DNA from: Meloidogyne chitwoodi
Lineage: Eukaryota; Nematoda; Chromadorea; Rhabditida; Meloidogynidae
Reading direction: 5' to 3'
DNA: 64,000 nt
Assembly: GCA_015183035.1 (NCBI GenBank)
Contig: JACZZP010000001.1
Span: 248,001-312,000, forward strand
Made by a program: the position numbers and the translations under genes. Of the stretch, positions 24,540 to 34,599 are shown in pieces. Each line of letters starts with the position of its first letter. The first letter of the stretch is position 1. The notes under the pieces were generated by a model. The model worked only from the letters and a program-made list of their open reading frames with translations, was not told where the DNA came from and made no database searches.

Positions 24540-24620
24540 TAAAAAACAAAGTAAATATTTAAATTAATATTTATAGAAATATTTCTCTTTTTCGTCAAAA
24601 AAAAAACACCAAAACACAAA

Positions 24621-25677
24621 TTAAAAGTATACAAATCGGAAAATCAAAAAAAGAATTGAAGCAATTCCAATCCCAACAAATAATTTGAAAATAGCAGTTC
24701 GTCGATTTAACTGTCGGGCATCTTCACGATATTTTTTACTCAAATGGGAGAGGTCAGAAGCTCGAGACTCAAGAACTAAAAAAAATAAAATTAGAAAATT
24801 TGACATTTATGACAAATTTTCGCTTAGAAAATGTTATTTATTATTCAGAAAAATAATAATTTTACTCCCCTAAAGTTTAAAAATAAACAAACTATTTAAT
24901 GCTTCTCCTCGATGAATAACATCCTCAATATTAGAAACCATAATTCTCGTTACATCTTGTAATTCATTGTTGACCGCAGAAAATGCATTACGTCCCTTGT
25001 CCATATGTTTTCTTTTTGCAGTTTGAATGTAAGTGTCTAAATAAAAAATAAAATTAGGAACAATTGTAGAGGGGTCATGGGTTCGAACCCTATTGGTGGA
25101 CAATCATTTTTTATAAATTAATGGTCATAAGGTAACCATAATTGAGTACAAAACAATCGTTCTATTGACATAAATATTTAAAAAATAATTTCAAAATTAT
25201 ACCAAATTCCAAGAAATGATATGGTCTAGTTGTTCCCGCCACCTGAGTACCGAATTGATTAAGAAATTCAACAGAAACATCTTCTAAATAAGCAAAAGCC
25301 GTTTTTCTGGGGAAGTTTTGCTCACATAAAGACAAAGAGCAGATGGAGCCTTTGACAATATAACTAAAAATAATTTAATATTTGTCAAAATCGTTCCACA
25401 ATTAAAAAAAAATATTCAAAATACATTTTTTTTCACTTACTGAAAGAAATATTGTCCACTAGCAATTGACTGAACCTGTGGAGTGTTCGGAATGTTCAAT
25501 TTTCGAAAAATCATCTTTGCTTGACTCATATATTTGACCATATTATGATCAGGCTGAAAAATATAAATAAATAAATAATTGAAAAAAATAAAATACATCA
25601 TCCGCTCCTTCAATTGATGTTGCCAAAATTAATCCATCACTAACACGTGCAATAAGAGTAAGCAAAATATTGTCCAT
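24621..25677 (-). CDS. sec-22: SEC22 vesicle-trafficking SNARE
   Basis: Five exons: 25677-25597, 25552-25441, 25373-25203, 25036-24893, 24775-24621; 663 nt, 220 residues, the usual length for the family. Residues 1-121 are the longin domain (MDNILLTLIARVSDGLILAT; later FPRKTAFAYLEDV). The SNARE motif follows, with QDVTRIMVSNIEDVIHRGEA carrying the central Arg of an R-SNARE, then SDLSHLSKKYREDARQLNRR. A C-terminal transmembrane anchor ends IASILFLIFRFVYF. The protein acts in ER-Golgi membrane fusion. A tRNA B-box-like fragment sits in intron 3. The downstream gene on the same strand (debranching enzyme) begins 223 nt after the stop. Confidence 0.95.
25063..25105 (+). other. tRNA B-box-like fragment in SEC22 intron
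   Basis: The plus strand reads GGGGTCATGGGTTCGAACCC, a good Pol III B box with a T-arm-like stem, but no A box or cloverleaf precedes it. It is probably the 3' remnant of a tRNA-derived element. Confidence 0.4.
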
Positions 25678-26097
25678 TTTATGTAGTTATATTCAAAAAT
25701 AAATTAAATTATCTAAAATATTAATTAATTTAAATTAAAACAAACATAAACGTGTAAAAAAATAAAAATGAGTCTGTCAAAAAAAGTTAACGTGTCTAAC
25801 TAATAATACGTTAAATTACACTTTGTATTTTTCAAAATATCTACAAGAGAAAAAATATTTAAAATGTCTAAAAAATCTAACCGTCTGTCAACACTTTTAC
25901 AACTTCTTTTCTTCTCTAACTGTCTCTCCTGCTTTAAGCCAATCGTTCAACTTTGTTACGAAATATATAAATATAAAAAGGTAAAAAATTATTAAGAATA
26001 GGTACTATTAAAAAATGAAATACTTTTCAAAAAAAATTTTTTCCAAAAATTTTAATTTTCAATCAACACAAATATAAACATTCAAACATTTTTAAAT

Positions 26098-27196
26098 TTA
26101 CAATTCACTTTTCTTATCATTTTCAGACTTCTTTTCCTTCTCTTTTATTGCTTCTTCTGCCAAATCAGCAGCCCATTTAGAAAATACTTCGCTTTGGGAT
26201 GCTTTTGTAATGTATGGCTCTATTGCAGGAAATGCTTTTGTTAATGATTTTTGAACATTTGAAGATGTTTCTGATGGAAGATTTTTGAATGGGATGAGAA
26301 CTTTGTCTGAAAGCCAATGTCCAAATGATGATTTTACCTGTAAAAGTAGTATTAATATATTCATTTTTTGGCATTTTTGCGTGTATTTGACAATTAGTCC
26401 AAAGACAATTGGCCAAATGACATTTTGTCAGTTACACACTTTGCCACTATACATTTTGCCAAGTTGCGTAATTAATTACATTCTTTCAACTCACATCTTT
26501 GATGTATTCCTTCGCTTCAGGTTTCAATTCTTCATCAAATATAGCCCAACGTTTCAAAATAATGTTCCAAGCATCCTCCAAAAGAGAAGCTAAAGTAGGT
26601 GTATTTCTGCGCAAAGCTTTCCACACATGTTCAAAAGTTTTGTATTTAGTCAAAGCATCCCAAACAGCAGCTAATTTGTCCAATTCAGAGGTTATAATAG
26701 TAATAATTTTTTCACGCCAACCTTCGGGTAAATAATCTGGAAAATAAATAAATTCCTTCAGGTGTTGAAACCATCATATAATAAAGCCAAAACCCTCCCA
26801 TTAAAAAAATAAAAAATTTTTTTTTTAAACCTTGAAATTTCAAAGGTAACCAACTCAACAATTTAGCAGGTGAAGCAAAGTTTTGAATTATTTGTCCAAC
26901 CTTTTCTGTGTCAATTGTCTCGATTAAACTTTTAATTCCTGCAAAGGCATCATTTTGGTCAAGATCATCGTCATCATCATTTTCATCTCCTTAAAAAATT
27001 TATTTTTAAAAAATTCTTTTTTAAATTAATTAATTAAAAAACCAGTTTTAGACTTTTGTATTTCCTTAAAAGCTGATTGAACTCCCGAAAGTAAACTACC
27101 AAACATTTGTTGAAAATCAGGTTGTTGACTATCAATTAAATTGGTGGTAAAAAACAAAATAAATGGAATAAACACCAAAATTGGTGCAGTAAACAT
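26098..27196 (-). CDS. FAR-like secreted helical protein
   Basis: Four exons: 27196-27043, 26989-26831, 26736-26495, 26337-26098; 795 nt, 264 residues, all GT-AG. The first 23 residues (MFTAPILVFIPFILFFTTNL...) look like a signal peptide. Next come an acidic tract (GDENDDDDDLDQND), then amphipathic helices. From KYKTFEHVWKAL through LKPEAKEYIKDV to TKAFPAIEPYI and FSKWAADLAEEAIK, the pattern follows nematode fatty-acid and retinol-binding (Gp-FAR-1) proteins: aromatic-x-T, a leucine-rich helix, PEAK-(E/F)-(Y/F)-I and a late FP motif. FAR proteins are secreted lipid carriers of about 180-190 residues; this one is longer at the N terminus and the C terminus is Lys/Glu-rich. The match is by eye, so it could instead be another nematode secreted helical family. 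Upstream PTIP and downstream SEC22 are on the same strand. Confidence 0.6.
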
Positions 27197-27824
27197 TTTT
27201 TTAAATCTAGCGATAGAGACCTTTATTTAAAAATCTTCCTTAAAAAAAAATTTTTTAATTTAAAATTAAATGAATTTAAAAAAATAAATAAAATAGTCGA
27301 AAACAGAATTTCTCTCGCTCTCTCTCTTTACCCCTTTATTTCAAAATAAATTTAAAACAAAAAATTTTTTTTTAATTTTGTCAAAAAGGAAGGGGAGACT
27401 ATTCCCCTTCCTTTATCTTTAGTAAAACAAGCTATTTAAAAAAATATTTTTTTTTATTAATTTTAAGAAAGCCTCGCGCAGACAGTCACTTACAAAAATC
27501 AATCAGAGACTAACTTCACACGTGTCATAAAAAAATAATAATTTTAATAATAAAAGTGCATTTTTTCCTTAAAATTTAGCTCTGAAAAGTCTTCAATTTT
27601 AATAAAATTATTTTAAAAAAATTTAAATTTTATTTTTAATAATTTCCCAAAAAAAATAATAATTTTGAAGAAATAAAAAAATTAAAAAAAAAAATAAAGT
27701 AAATAATACATGTCTTTCCCTACGCAAAATCAGAGCTTCTCCTCTAAAGAATTCTCTAAAAAAAAAATTTTAATTAATTAATTAATTTAAATAAAAAATA
27801 AACCTCGCAAATATCCTTCTTCTC
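27197..27824. other. Intergenic, promoter of FAR-like gene
   Basis: 628 bp between the PTIP stop and the FAR-like start, both minus strand. It is AT-rich with a CTCTCTCTCTTT-type tract near 27312 and an inverted GGGGAATAG/CTATTCCCC-like element around 27394-27410. No gene is seen. Confidence 0.5.
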
Positions 27825-30800
27825 TTATTTTTTTCCATCAATTAAAAGACTTGGATAAGCGTGGAATTCTTCAGATAAATCAATTTTATGCCGCAGAATT
27901 GACATTAAGATGAAATCCTCGTTAAAAATTGCTTTAAAAAATTTAAATTAAATTTAAAAAAAAAATCAAAAAAAAATTTACGAAAATTGCAGTTAATAAG
28001 GTTTTGATAAAATACTAGATCATTGTGATTACAAACAATAAAGAAGGTAGAATTATTCTAATTTTTAAATGAACTTAATTTTAATTTTTAAATAAACCTG
28101 TATATAAACAATCAATTCCCTTTTTGTTGGTTTTTCATCAACAATTCTTCCACCAGCTGCTTCTACAAGTTTACACAAAATATTTTTACAAGGTTGCGTT
28201 CCTTTTGCAATATGAAAAGTTATATCCTTTTTTTAATAAAATTAAAGGCAAAATATATTTTTTAAAAATACTTTAAATATTTTTCGCTGTCTTGCTCGAA
28301 GAATGGAAACTTTTAAGCTGAAAAAAAAATAAAAATAATTAAAAAAATATATTTAAATTATTTGTACCTAAAACAAAATCTTCTTTCATTTTCACGATCT
28401 TTGACAAAAAAGGGGAGAGGATCTAAAGAAAACAATAAAATAAAAAATTTAATAATTATTTACCAATAAATTCGAGGCTTTTAAAACTCGTTTCAATCTA
28501 AAAAACAAAAACCTCTATAATAAATTTAAAAAAATACCCAAGAAGGAGAAACAATATTCTTTCCTAGCGCAATACATGTAACTAAATTTACACTAAAAAC
28601 GAAAAAAAAATTTAAAAATTTTTAAAAAATACAAAACCTTTTTCTAAGGCAAGTAGTTACAAAATGGGTACATTCATTAGGTGTTTCAGCAATTCTTCCA
28701 TTTAAAAAGCGCACCTTTTTAGACAAATTTTCAATTTGTTCATCATGTAAGCCATCGAATAAAACAAAAATCTGAAAAAAGGATAAATATAGTAAAGCGA
28801 TGGTCCATTTAAAATAAAAAGGAAGGAGAAGAAAATGAAAGGGACTCTACCGGACTCGAACCATCACCAATATTATTACAAAACCGCTAAGTTAACCATT
28901 ACACCACAACGGCCCTTGTTAGTAGAAAGACAAACAAATATGAACAAACTATTAGAGGATAAAATGGAAGAAAGGTGAGACATAATAACTTAAATATTTT
29001 AAAAGTTTCAAAAAAGAAATTTGTTTAAATTTTCAGTTTATTAAAATTTAAAAATCTCAAAATTAAAAATATTCAGAAAACCAAAAAAATATTTAAATTA
29101 AAAAAATACTTTAATTGAATTTTTGATGCTATTAGAAATAATTGTAGCTGCTTTATTTATTTGATCTTCACTTGGTGCATTATCCATTATTCTAAAAAAT
29201 AAAATTAAAAAAAAAATTTTTTTTTTAATTAAAAAAAAAACCTGAAAACTTTCTCTGGAAAAATACTAACATCCCCTAAAACTGTTCTTTTCATTAAATA
29301 AGCAGATTTTGTAATTTCATCAGTAATTAAGATTGGTTGAGTCCAAGGAACTTTAAAAAACAAATAAAATATTCTAAAAAAATTTAAAATTAAACTTACG
29401 CATTAATTTATAACAAAAATCTGACATTTTAGCCAAATAATGAGGCGAAATTGTAACACAGGTAAGTAATGTTTCTGATTCAGGAAAATAATTTTGAGCA
29501 TCTTGTGGAGAAATAACACTAATATTGCCAAAATAAAGTTCAAAAAGCCATTTATAATTAACAATTTGAGAATTGAATAAATTGGATTTTTCAATTATTT
29601 GATCAGTTAATGAACTTTATTAAAAAAAATTATTTATATTAACATTAAAAAATATAAAACTGATAAAGTTGCTTTTTGAACAATTTAAGCAAAATGATAA
29701 GAGAAAAAGGAAGAAGGAAAAGGAAAGAACGTCGGCAGGAATCGAACCCACGCTCTCAATCTTACCAACCCAACACGTTAACCATTACACCACAGCGTCC
29801 CTTTATATAGATAACAATTAAATGGGAATGAAGTCTTAAAGAATTAAATTGAAGGATATAGTGAACAGCTGAACAAGTTGTCTCTTTAAAAATTTTTCTT
29901 AAAAATAAGAAAAAATTGATTTTGAAAAATTATCCTCACTTAACACTCTTAAAGCTATTTTTATTAATTTAAATTTTAATCAAAACCTTTTATTTATAAC
30001 GAGAAAATTAGTTTTTGAATTAAATGGCAAACAATAAGCTCCAACAGAACGTATCATAAATTTAATAGAATTAGCTTCGTTTTGGTCAAAACCATAAAAT
30101 GAAATTATCTTTTAAATTAAAATATATTTAAAATAAAAATTAAAAAAAACCTTAGAAGAAATTTGTGGATTAGGTTGAAGTAAACTCCAAAATCTTTAAG
30201 AAAAAAAATTAAAATTAATAAAAAAAAATAAACCCTGGAAGATGACTAGCTTTTGAAGGTGGTTCAACTTTTCCTTTTCCAAGTGTATCATTTAACCAGT
30301 GAAGAGTTACTACTCTTTTACTCTTTCGTGGAAGGCGATCAATGTATTCCTAAAATAAAAAATTATTTTAAATCTAAAAAAATTAAAAAAAAACAAACAG
30401 TAGCTAATGCCTTTTGAATTAGTTGTTCACTATCAAGCCTTAAAAATAAAAAAAAATTGAAATAATTAAACAAAATATCAACTAACCAACTAGAACAAAT
30501 AACATGTGTAACACGCTTTAGAAAATTAAAATTTTTAATTTAAAAATCAAAAAAAAAACCTCAGGAATGCCACGAGGATTATTTGATTCAATATCACCTT
30601 TTAAAAAAAGTAAAAAAAAAATTAATTTAAAATTGAAAAAAAAATAAAACCTCCATAAAAACGTATAACACTTGGCAACAAAGAACTTAAAAAAATAAAA
30701 TTAAAAAAAATTAAAAAAAAACCTGTCAACAAGTTGAGGGTTACAGTCATCAATTAATAGAAAAACACAACCAGTTAAACAAATATCAGGATTTAATGGA

Positions 30801-32988
30801 TTTAAAGGAGTAGAAATAATTTGATGTTGTGCTAATAAATTGAAATAGTAAATTTATTTTTCAATTAAAAAAAAAAATTTTTTTAGGTCTTTCACGTAAT
30901 TAAATTAAAAAAATCCCATCTCTATATTTTAATAATAAACCTATTGATTGTTGTGTTTGAATAAGAGGTTGCTGTATTTGTTGATTTTGAATCATTCCTT
31001 GTTGCAAATGTTGTAACATTTGTTGATGTTGTTTTTGTGAAGTTATTTGTTGTTGGGGTCGATGAGGAAGAGGAGGATGTTGTTGAGGAGTGTTATACAT
31101 TAAATTAGTATTATTATTATTAATATTTGATGAATTAAAATTGTTTGAATGATATTCAGGAGATGAAAAGCCGCCTGGTGCTGAACAATTTAAATTTAAA
31201 AAATTAATTTAAAAAAATAAAACCATGTGCAGCAACAATCATTTGTGCAGGTCTCATTATTTTCTCTTGTGAAGAATTTGGATGAGATGATTGTTGTACA
31301 ATAATGTTATTATTCTCTGTTGGAGATCGCAAAGTTGTCGTCCTTTGTTGTTGTTGTTGACGTGCATCAATAACAGAAAACCCACTAGTTGGGTAAGGAG
31401 AATAACCACTACTACCATTATTATTATTAACAATTTGCGAGGGCTGTTGTCCATAATGAGGGGGTGGAGATTTGAATTGTTGTTGTGTTTGTTGTTGATA
31501 ATTTAAATATTCAGGAGATAAATTTGTTGAATTTGGTTGTCTAAATAAATAAAAAAAATAAGAAAAAAATTTTATTTTACAAACCTTTGCTGGTGTGAAG
31601 CTGTTAAATGTTGTTGTAGCTGATGAGAAGTAGGATGAGGTGAAAAGTGTGATGGAGGAATTTGCTGTTGTTGAGGTTGTGGTACACTGCTACCACCACT
31701 ACCATCAATTGTTCCTATAGGAGGATAAGTGCCACAATTTTGTTGTTGTTGTTGAAGCATTTGATGAGTAAACTGTTGTCTAATAAGGGGATGTTGTTGT
31801 TGCTGTTGAAACATTTGTTGTTGCTGTTGATTTGGTGGTAATGATATACAATGTTGATAAGGTGGAGGAGGTTGTTGCTAAAAAATTTAAGTAAAATTAG
31901 TCAAAATTTTAAAATAAACCTGAAGACACTGCCGTGATTGTTGTTGTTGATGTACCCATTGTTGTGGATGACCAGGCATTAAATTATAATTTGATGGATG
32001 TTGAACCATTTGAGGATTAATTACATATTGGCCAGTTGATGGATGCATAGCAGAAAGAGCAAGCGCTGAGTGTTGTGAATGTTGTTGTTGAGGATGCATC
32101 ATTTGTTGCATTGGAGCTGAAGAAAATAATGTGAGAAAGAGAAAAGTAAAAGTTAAGCACCAAGTAGGTTGCGAACCCACGATCTCTTCAGCGGCTATTC
32201 CTATCAAAATGAGTCGCTTTACCACTGAGCTAACGAGGAAGTGTTTTCTTTTTCTCTTTTAATAAATCTTTTACCCCTGCCCAAGCGTCTTAAAAATGCT
32301 AGTGAATCTTCTTTACAAATACTTTGAAAAAAGGTTTTCAATTTAAAAAAAAATAAATATATACGTTGTGCAGGAAAATATTGTTGCAAATGGTTTTGTT
32401 GTTGTACTATTTGTTGATTTTGTCCAAGTGGATGTTGCTGTAAAGACATACTCCGTTGCTGTAATTGTTGAATAGCAGGACTTTGCGGAGGTTGTGAATG
32501 ACATTGCTGATACGCATGAAGAGGAGTTGGAGGTGCTGTTTGGTGATAAAAAGTTTTTGTTGGAGTAGTAGAATCGAGTGAGACACTTTTTTCTTAAATT
32601 ATAAAAAATCATTCAGAACAATATCCTAAAAAACCTCTAAATTCATTGCTTGTTGACGAGTCTACTGACATGGACTCAATAGAAAGACGTTGTTGTGAAG
32701 TTTTCTAATAAATGTTTTTAATAATAAATTTAAACAATATATTTAAAGGAACCTCTTGTTTAATTGGCATTTCTTGTTTAACTTGAAACTCTTGTTTATC
32801 CAACATTATGTTCCTAAATTTATTTGGGTCCAAAGGTTCTAAAGGACTCAAAACGCCACTAAATTCTGCTGTAGAAGCTGACGTTGAAGGAAAGGAATCA
32901 ACATTCTAAAATAAAAATTAGCAATATTTAGAGATAAAGAGGTAAATATAACCGTTATTTTGTCTGCACTAGCCCCATCTTCGGACAT
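27825..32988 (-). CDS. pis-1: PTIP/PAXIP1-like BRCT protein
   Basis: Many exons on the minus strand; ATG at 32988 (MSEDGASADKITNVDSF), stop at 27825. The first half is Gln/His/Pro/Ser-rich with long CAA/CAG runs (30950-32550). Then four BRCT repeats follow: (1) LTGCVFLLIDDCNP, RVTHVICSSWLDSE and VVTLHWLND (30290-30790); (2) SKIISFYGFDQNEANSIKF and VNYKWLFELYFG (about 29490-30160); (3) IKIFVLFDGLHDEQIENLS, NECTHFVTTCLRKR and NIVSPSW (28540-28770); (4) DITFHIAKGTQP, LVEAAGGRIVDEKPTKREL and FNEDFILMSILRHKIDLS (27860-28230). Vertebrate PTIP has two N-terminal BRCTs, a Q-rich linker and four C-terminal BRCTs, with a role in H3K4 methyltransferase complexes and DNA damage signalling. The N-terminal pair is not visible here. 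TTTCAG lies one base before the ATG, so the transcript is probably trans-spliced. Introns hold three tRNA-like units. Confidence 0.88.
28841..28915 (-). other. tRNA-like unit (pseudo), PTIP intron
   Basis: On the minus strand GCCGTTGTGGTGTAATGGTT (A box) is followed by GATGGTTCGAGTCCGG (B box) at tRNA spacing, about 73-75 nt. The acceptor and T stems pair poorly and the anticodon arm does not fold, so it is more likely a tRNA pseudogene or tRNA-derived repeat than a functional tRNA. Confidence 0.5.
29728..29799 (-). other. tRNA-like unit (72 nt), PTIP intron
   Basis: This has exact tRNA length. The acceptor GACGCTG can pair with CGACGTT at six of seven positions if G-T is allowed, and the T arm GTGGG-TTCGATT-CCTGC is sound. 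The A box reads TGGTGTAATGGTTAAC, shared with the unit at 28841. Position 33 is T and the anticodon would be GGT (Thr), but the anticodon stem (TTGGG/GATTG) does not pair. It is a likely pseudogene or SINE head. Confidence 0.5.
32157..32240 (-). other. tRNA-like unit with long variable part, PTIP intron
   Basis: The minus strand carries TTAGCTCAGTGGTAAAGC (consensus A box, D stem GCT/AGC pairs) and GTGGGTTCGCAACCTAC (T arm pairs well). Between them about 38 nt are present, longer than a class I tRNA. Acceptor and anticodon stems are not convincing. It could be a degraded class II tRNA or tRNA-derived element. Confidence 0.45.
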
Positions 32989-33238
32989 TCTGAAATTTGC
33001 AATTAATCACGAAATGTAGAATAAAAATTAGAAAAAAATATTAAAAATGAAATGCAAGAAATGCATTGATATTTTATTAATACGAATTTTTATTTCAAAT
33101 TTTATCAAAAAACAACAAATAAATCGATAAAATAAAAAAGATCAATAGGTTAAAATTGTCACAAATAAATAAATCTTAAACCAACAAATTAAACTCGTAT
33201 CTTCAACAAAAAAATTTCTTTAAATACTTCAAGCTCTT

Positions 33239-34349
33239 TTAAACGGTGGCCATTTTCTTCTTGATTTCTGGTAACAACTAAAAGAAAGGGAAATATTATA
33301 AAAAATTTAATTAAAAAAAACCTTCTCAAGTTCGAATAGCTGAGCCTGTGAAAGACTGATACCCTTTTTGCTCGGAAGCCATTTTCCATCCTTCTGGTAA
33401 TATTCACGAATGTTGCAATTAATCTGTCCACGGAAAGAATTAACAGTTACAAAACGTTTAGTACCAATAGGCAATAGCTTAAAATAAATATGAATTAAGA
33501 CTAATTAAAATGTCAAAAATCAACCTCATTTCCTTCATTGTCAACCTCAAATTTAGCAGAAGCAGCAGCTTTTCCAACTTTCTTTCCATTCTTTGCTTCA
33601 TTCTTTGCCTTATTATTAGCCGAGTCATCTTCTGAAACATCCTCATCAGAATCATCCTTCACAACTGCTGCTTTTCCCTTCTTCTGCGGAGGCTTTGCTT
33701 CCTTCTTCTGAAAAATGGTGATCTGAACAATTAGGGCATCACCCTAATAATTGCAGTGACATAGTAAAAACGTGTTTTTAGAGGTTATCGAGGGCATTGA
33801 TTACGAATCTGATATCAGTTTTTTCTTATCAGTAATTTTAAAAATCACAGATTTTATCAAGATTTTTAATATTAGTGATAAAATTATAAGGATTAGTGAT
33901 AGGATCAGATTCGTAATCAGCGCCTTAGATAACCTATAAAAACACGTTTTTACTATGTCACTGCGATTATTTAGGGTGGCGTCCCAATCTTTCAAGATTA
34001 CCTGAACAACAGGCTGATAACTATCATCATCATCACCGCTGGAATCGTCTGATTCATCCGATTCCGCCTTTCTTTTGCTTGCTTTATTCTTTGTAGGTGG
34101 TTGATCGTCTTCGCTCGCACTGTTGTCAGAATCCATTTGACCACGTTTCTTAGCTTTCTAAAAATGTTGAATAAACATAAATATAATTTAAAGAAAATAA
34201 ACCGAATTCTTAGCAGGCGCTGCTTTAGATGCCGTTTTAGTAGCCATTGCTGTCGCAGGCGCCGCTTTATTGGCAGCTTTAGTTGCCAAAGTTTTCCCCT
34301 TTTTTGGCATAACAGGTTCGTCAATTGAAGAATCGTCAGATGAAGACAT
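33239..34349 (-). CDS. Transcriptional coactivator PC4/p15 (SUB1)
   Basis: Five exons: 34349-34203, 34157-34002, 33707-33525, 33477-33322, 33277-33239; 681 nt, 226 residues. Residues 1-160 are Lys/Ala-rich then Ser/Asp-rich (SASEDDQPPTK, SDESDDSSGDDDD, DDSDEDVSEDDS), a regulatory tail much longer than in human PC4. The C-terminal domain is clear: LLPIGTKRFVTVNSFRGQIN, CNIREYYQKDGKWLPSKKGI, SLSQAQLFELEKLLPEI. This is the ssDNA-binding PC4 fold, a general RNA polymerase II coactivator. The last exon is read in the frame that gives KLLPEIKKKMATV and a stop at 33239; a longer alternative frame running to 33189 lacks family similarity. Intron 2 contains a 252-bp inverted-repeat element. The promoter is shared with the divergent GST gene. 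Confidence 0.95.
33734..33985. mobile_element. MITE-like inverted repeat in PC4 intron
   Basis: Arms of about 85-90 bp: left GGGCATCACCCTAATAATTG, CAGTGACATAGTAAAAACGT, GTTTTTAGAGGTTATC, TGATTACGAATCTGAT; right ATCAGATTCGTAATCA, GATAACCTATAAAAACACGT, TTTTACTATGTCACTGCGAT, TATTTAGGGTGGCGTCC. The centre is A/T-rich and contains further complementary ATCACTAAT/ATTAGTGAT tracts. The transcript of this intron would form a long hairpin. No open frame; non-autonomous element inferred. Confidence 0.85.
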
Positions 34350-34599
34350 TTTTGTTTAATAAGATTTTATAAAAAACGAAAAAAAAAACGTAAAAATCAA
34401 AACAAAAAAATCTAGAAAAATCAAAGAAACAAAACTTTTTACTCTGTATCTCTAAAAAGCGAAATAGTACTTAAAAAATAAATTGAAGAAAATAAGTGTA
34501 CAGTCCGGTTGGTCGCGGGTCGGTTTGTTGTGATTTGCTTGTAGTGAAGGGAATTCTTATTTTTGCTTATTTAATTCTTTTTATTTTTTATTTTCAGAA
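34350..34599. promoter_or_regulatory. Divergent promoter, PC4 / GST kappa
   Basis: 250 bp separate the two divergent start codons. The GST side holds CAGTCCGGTTGGTCGCGGGT (34501-34520), the only GC-rich stretch, then TTGTAGTGAAGGGAATTC. The PC4 side is A-rich. No TATA box is evident. A TTTTATTTTCAG acceptor ends at 34597, 2 nt before the GST ATG. Confidence 0.45.
34596..34597 (+). promoter_or_regulatory. Likely trans-splice acceptor, GST kappa
   Basis: TTATTTTTTATTTTCAG ends here, with the ATG beginning 3 nt later. This is an almost ideal nematode acceptor, with no visible upstream exon. Confidence 0.5.

Noticed and set aside
29728..29799. Functional tRNA-Thr (GGT)
   Set aside because: Length, acceptor and T arm fit, but the anticodon stem does not pair, so it is listed as tRNA-like only.
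33189..33431. PC4 ending in KELEVFKEIFLLKIRV
   Set aside because: Splicing 33322 to 33277 keeps phase 0 and gives LLPEIKKKMATV with a stop at 33239, which matches the PC4 C terminus; the longer frame does not.
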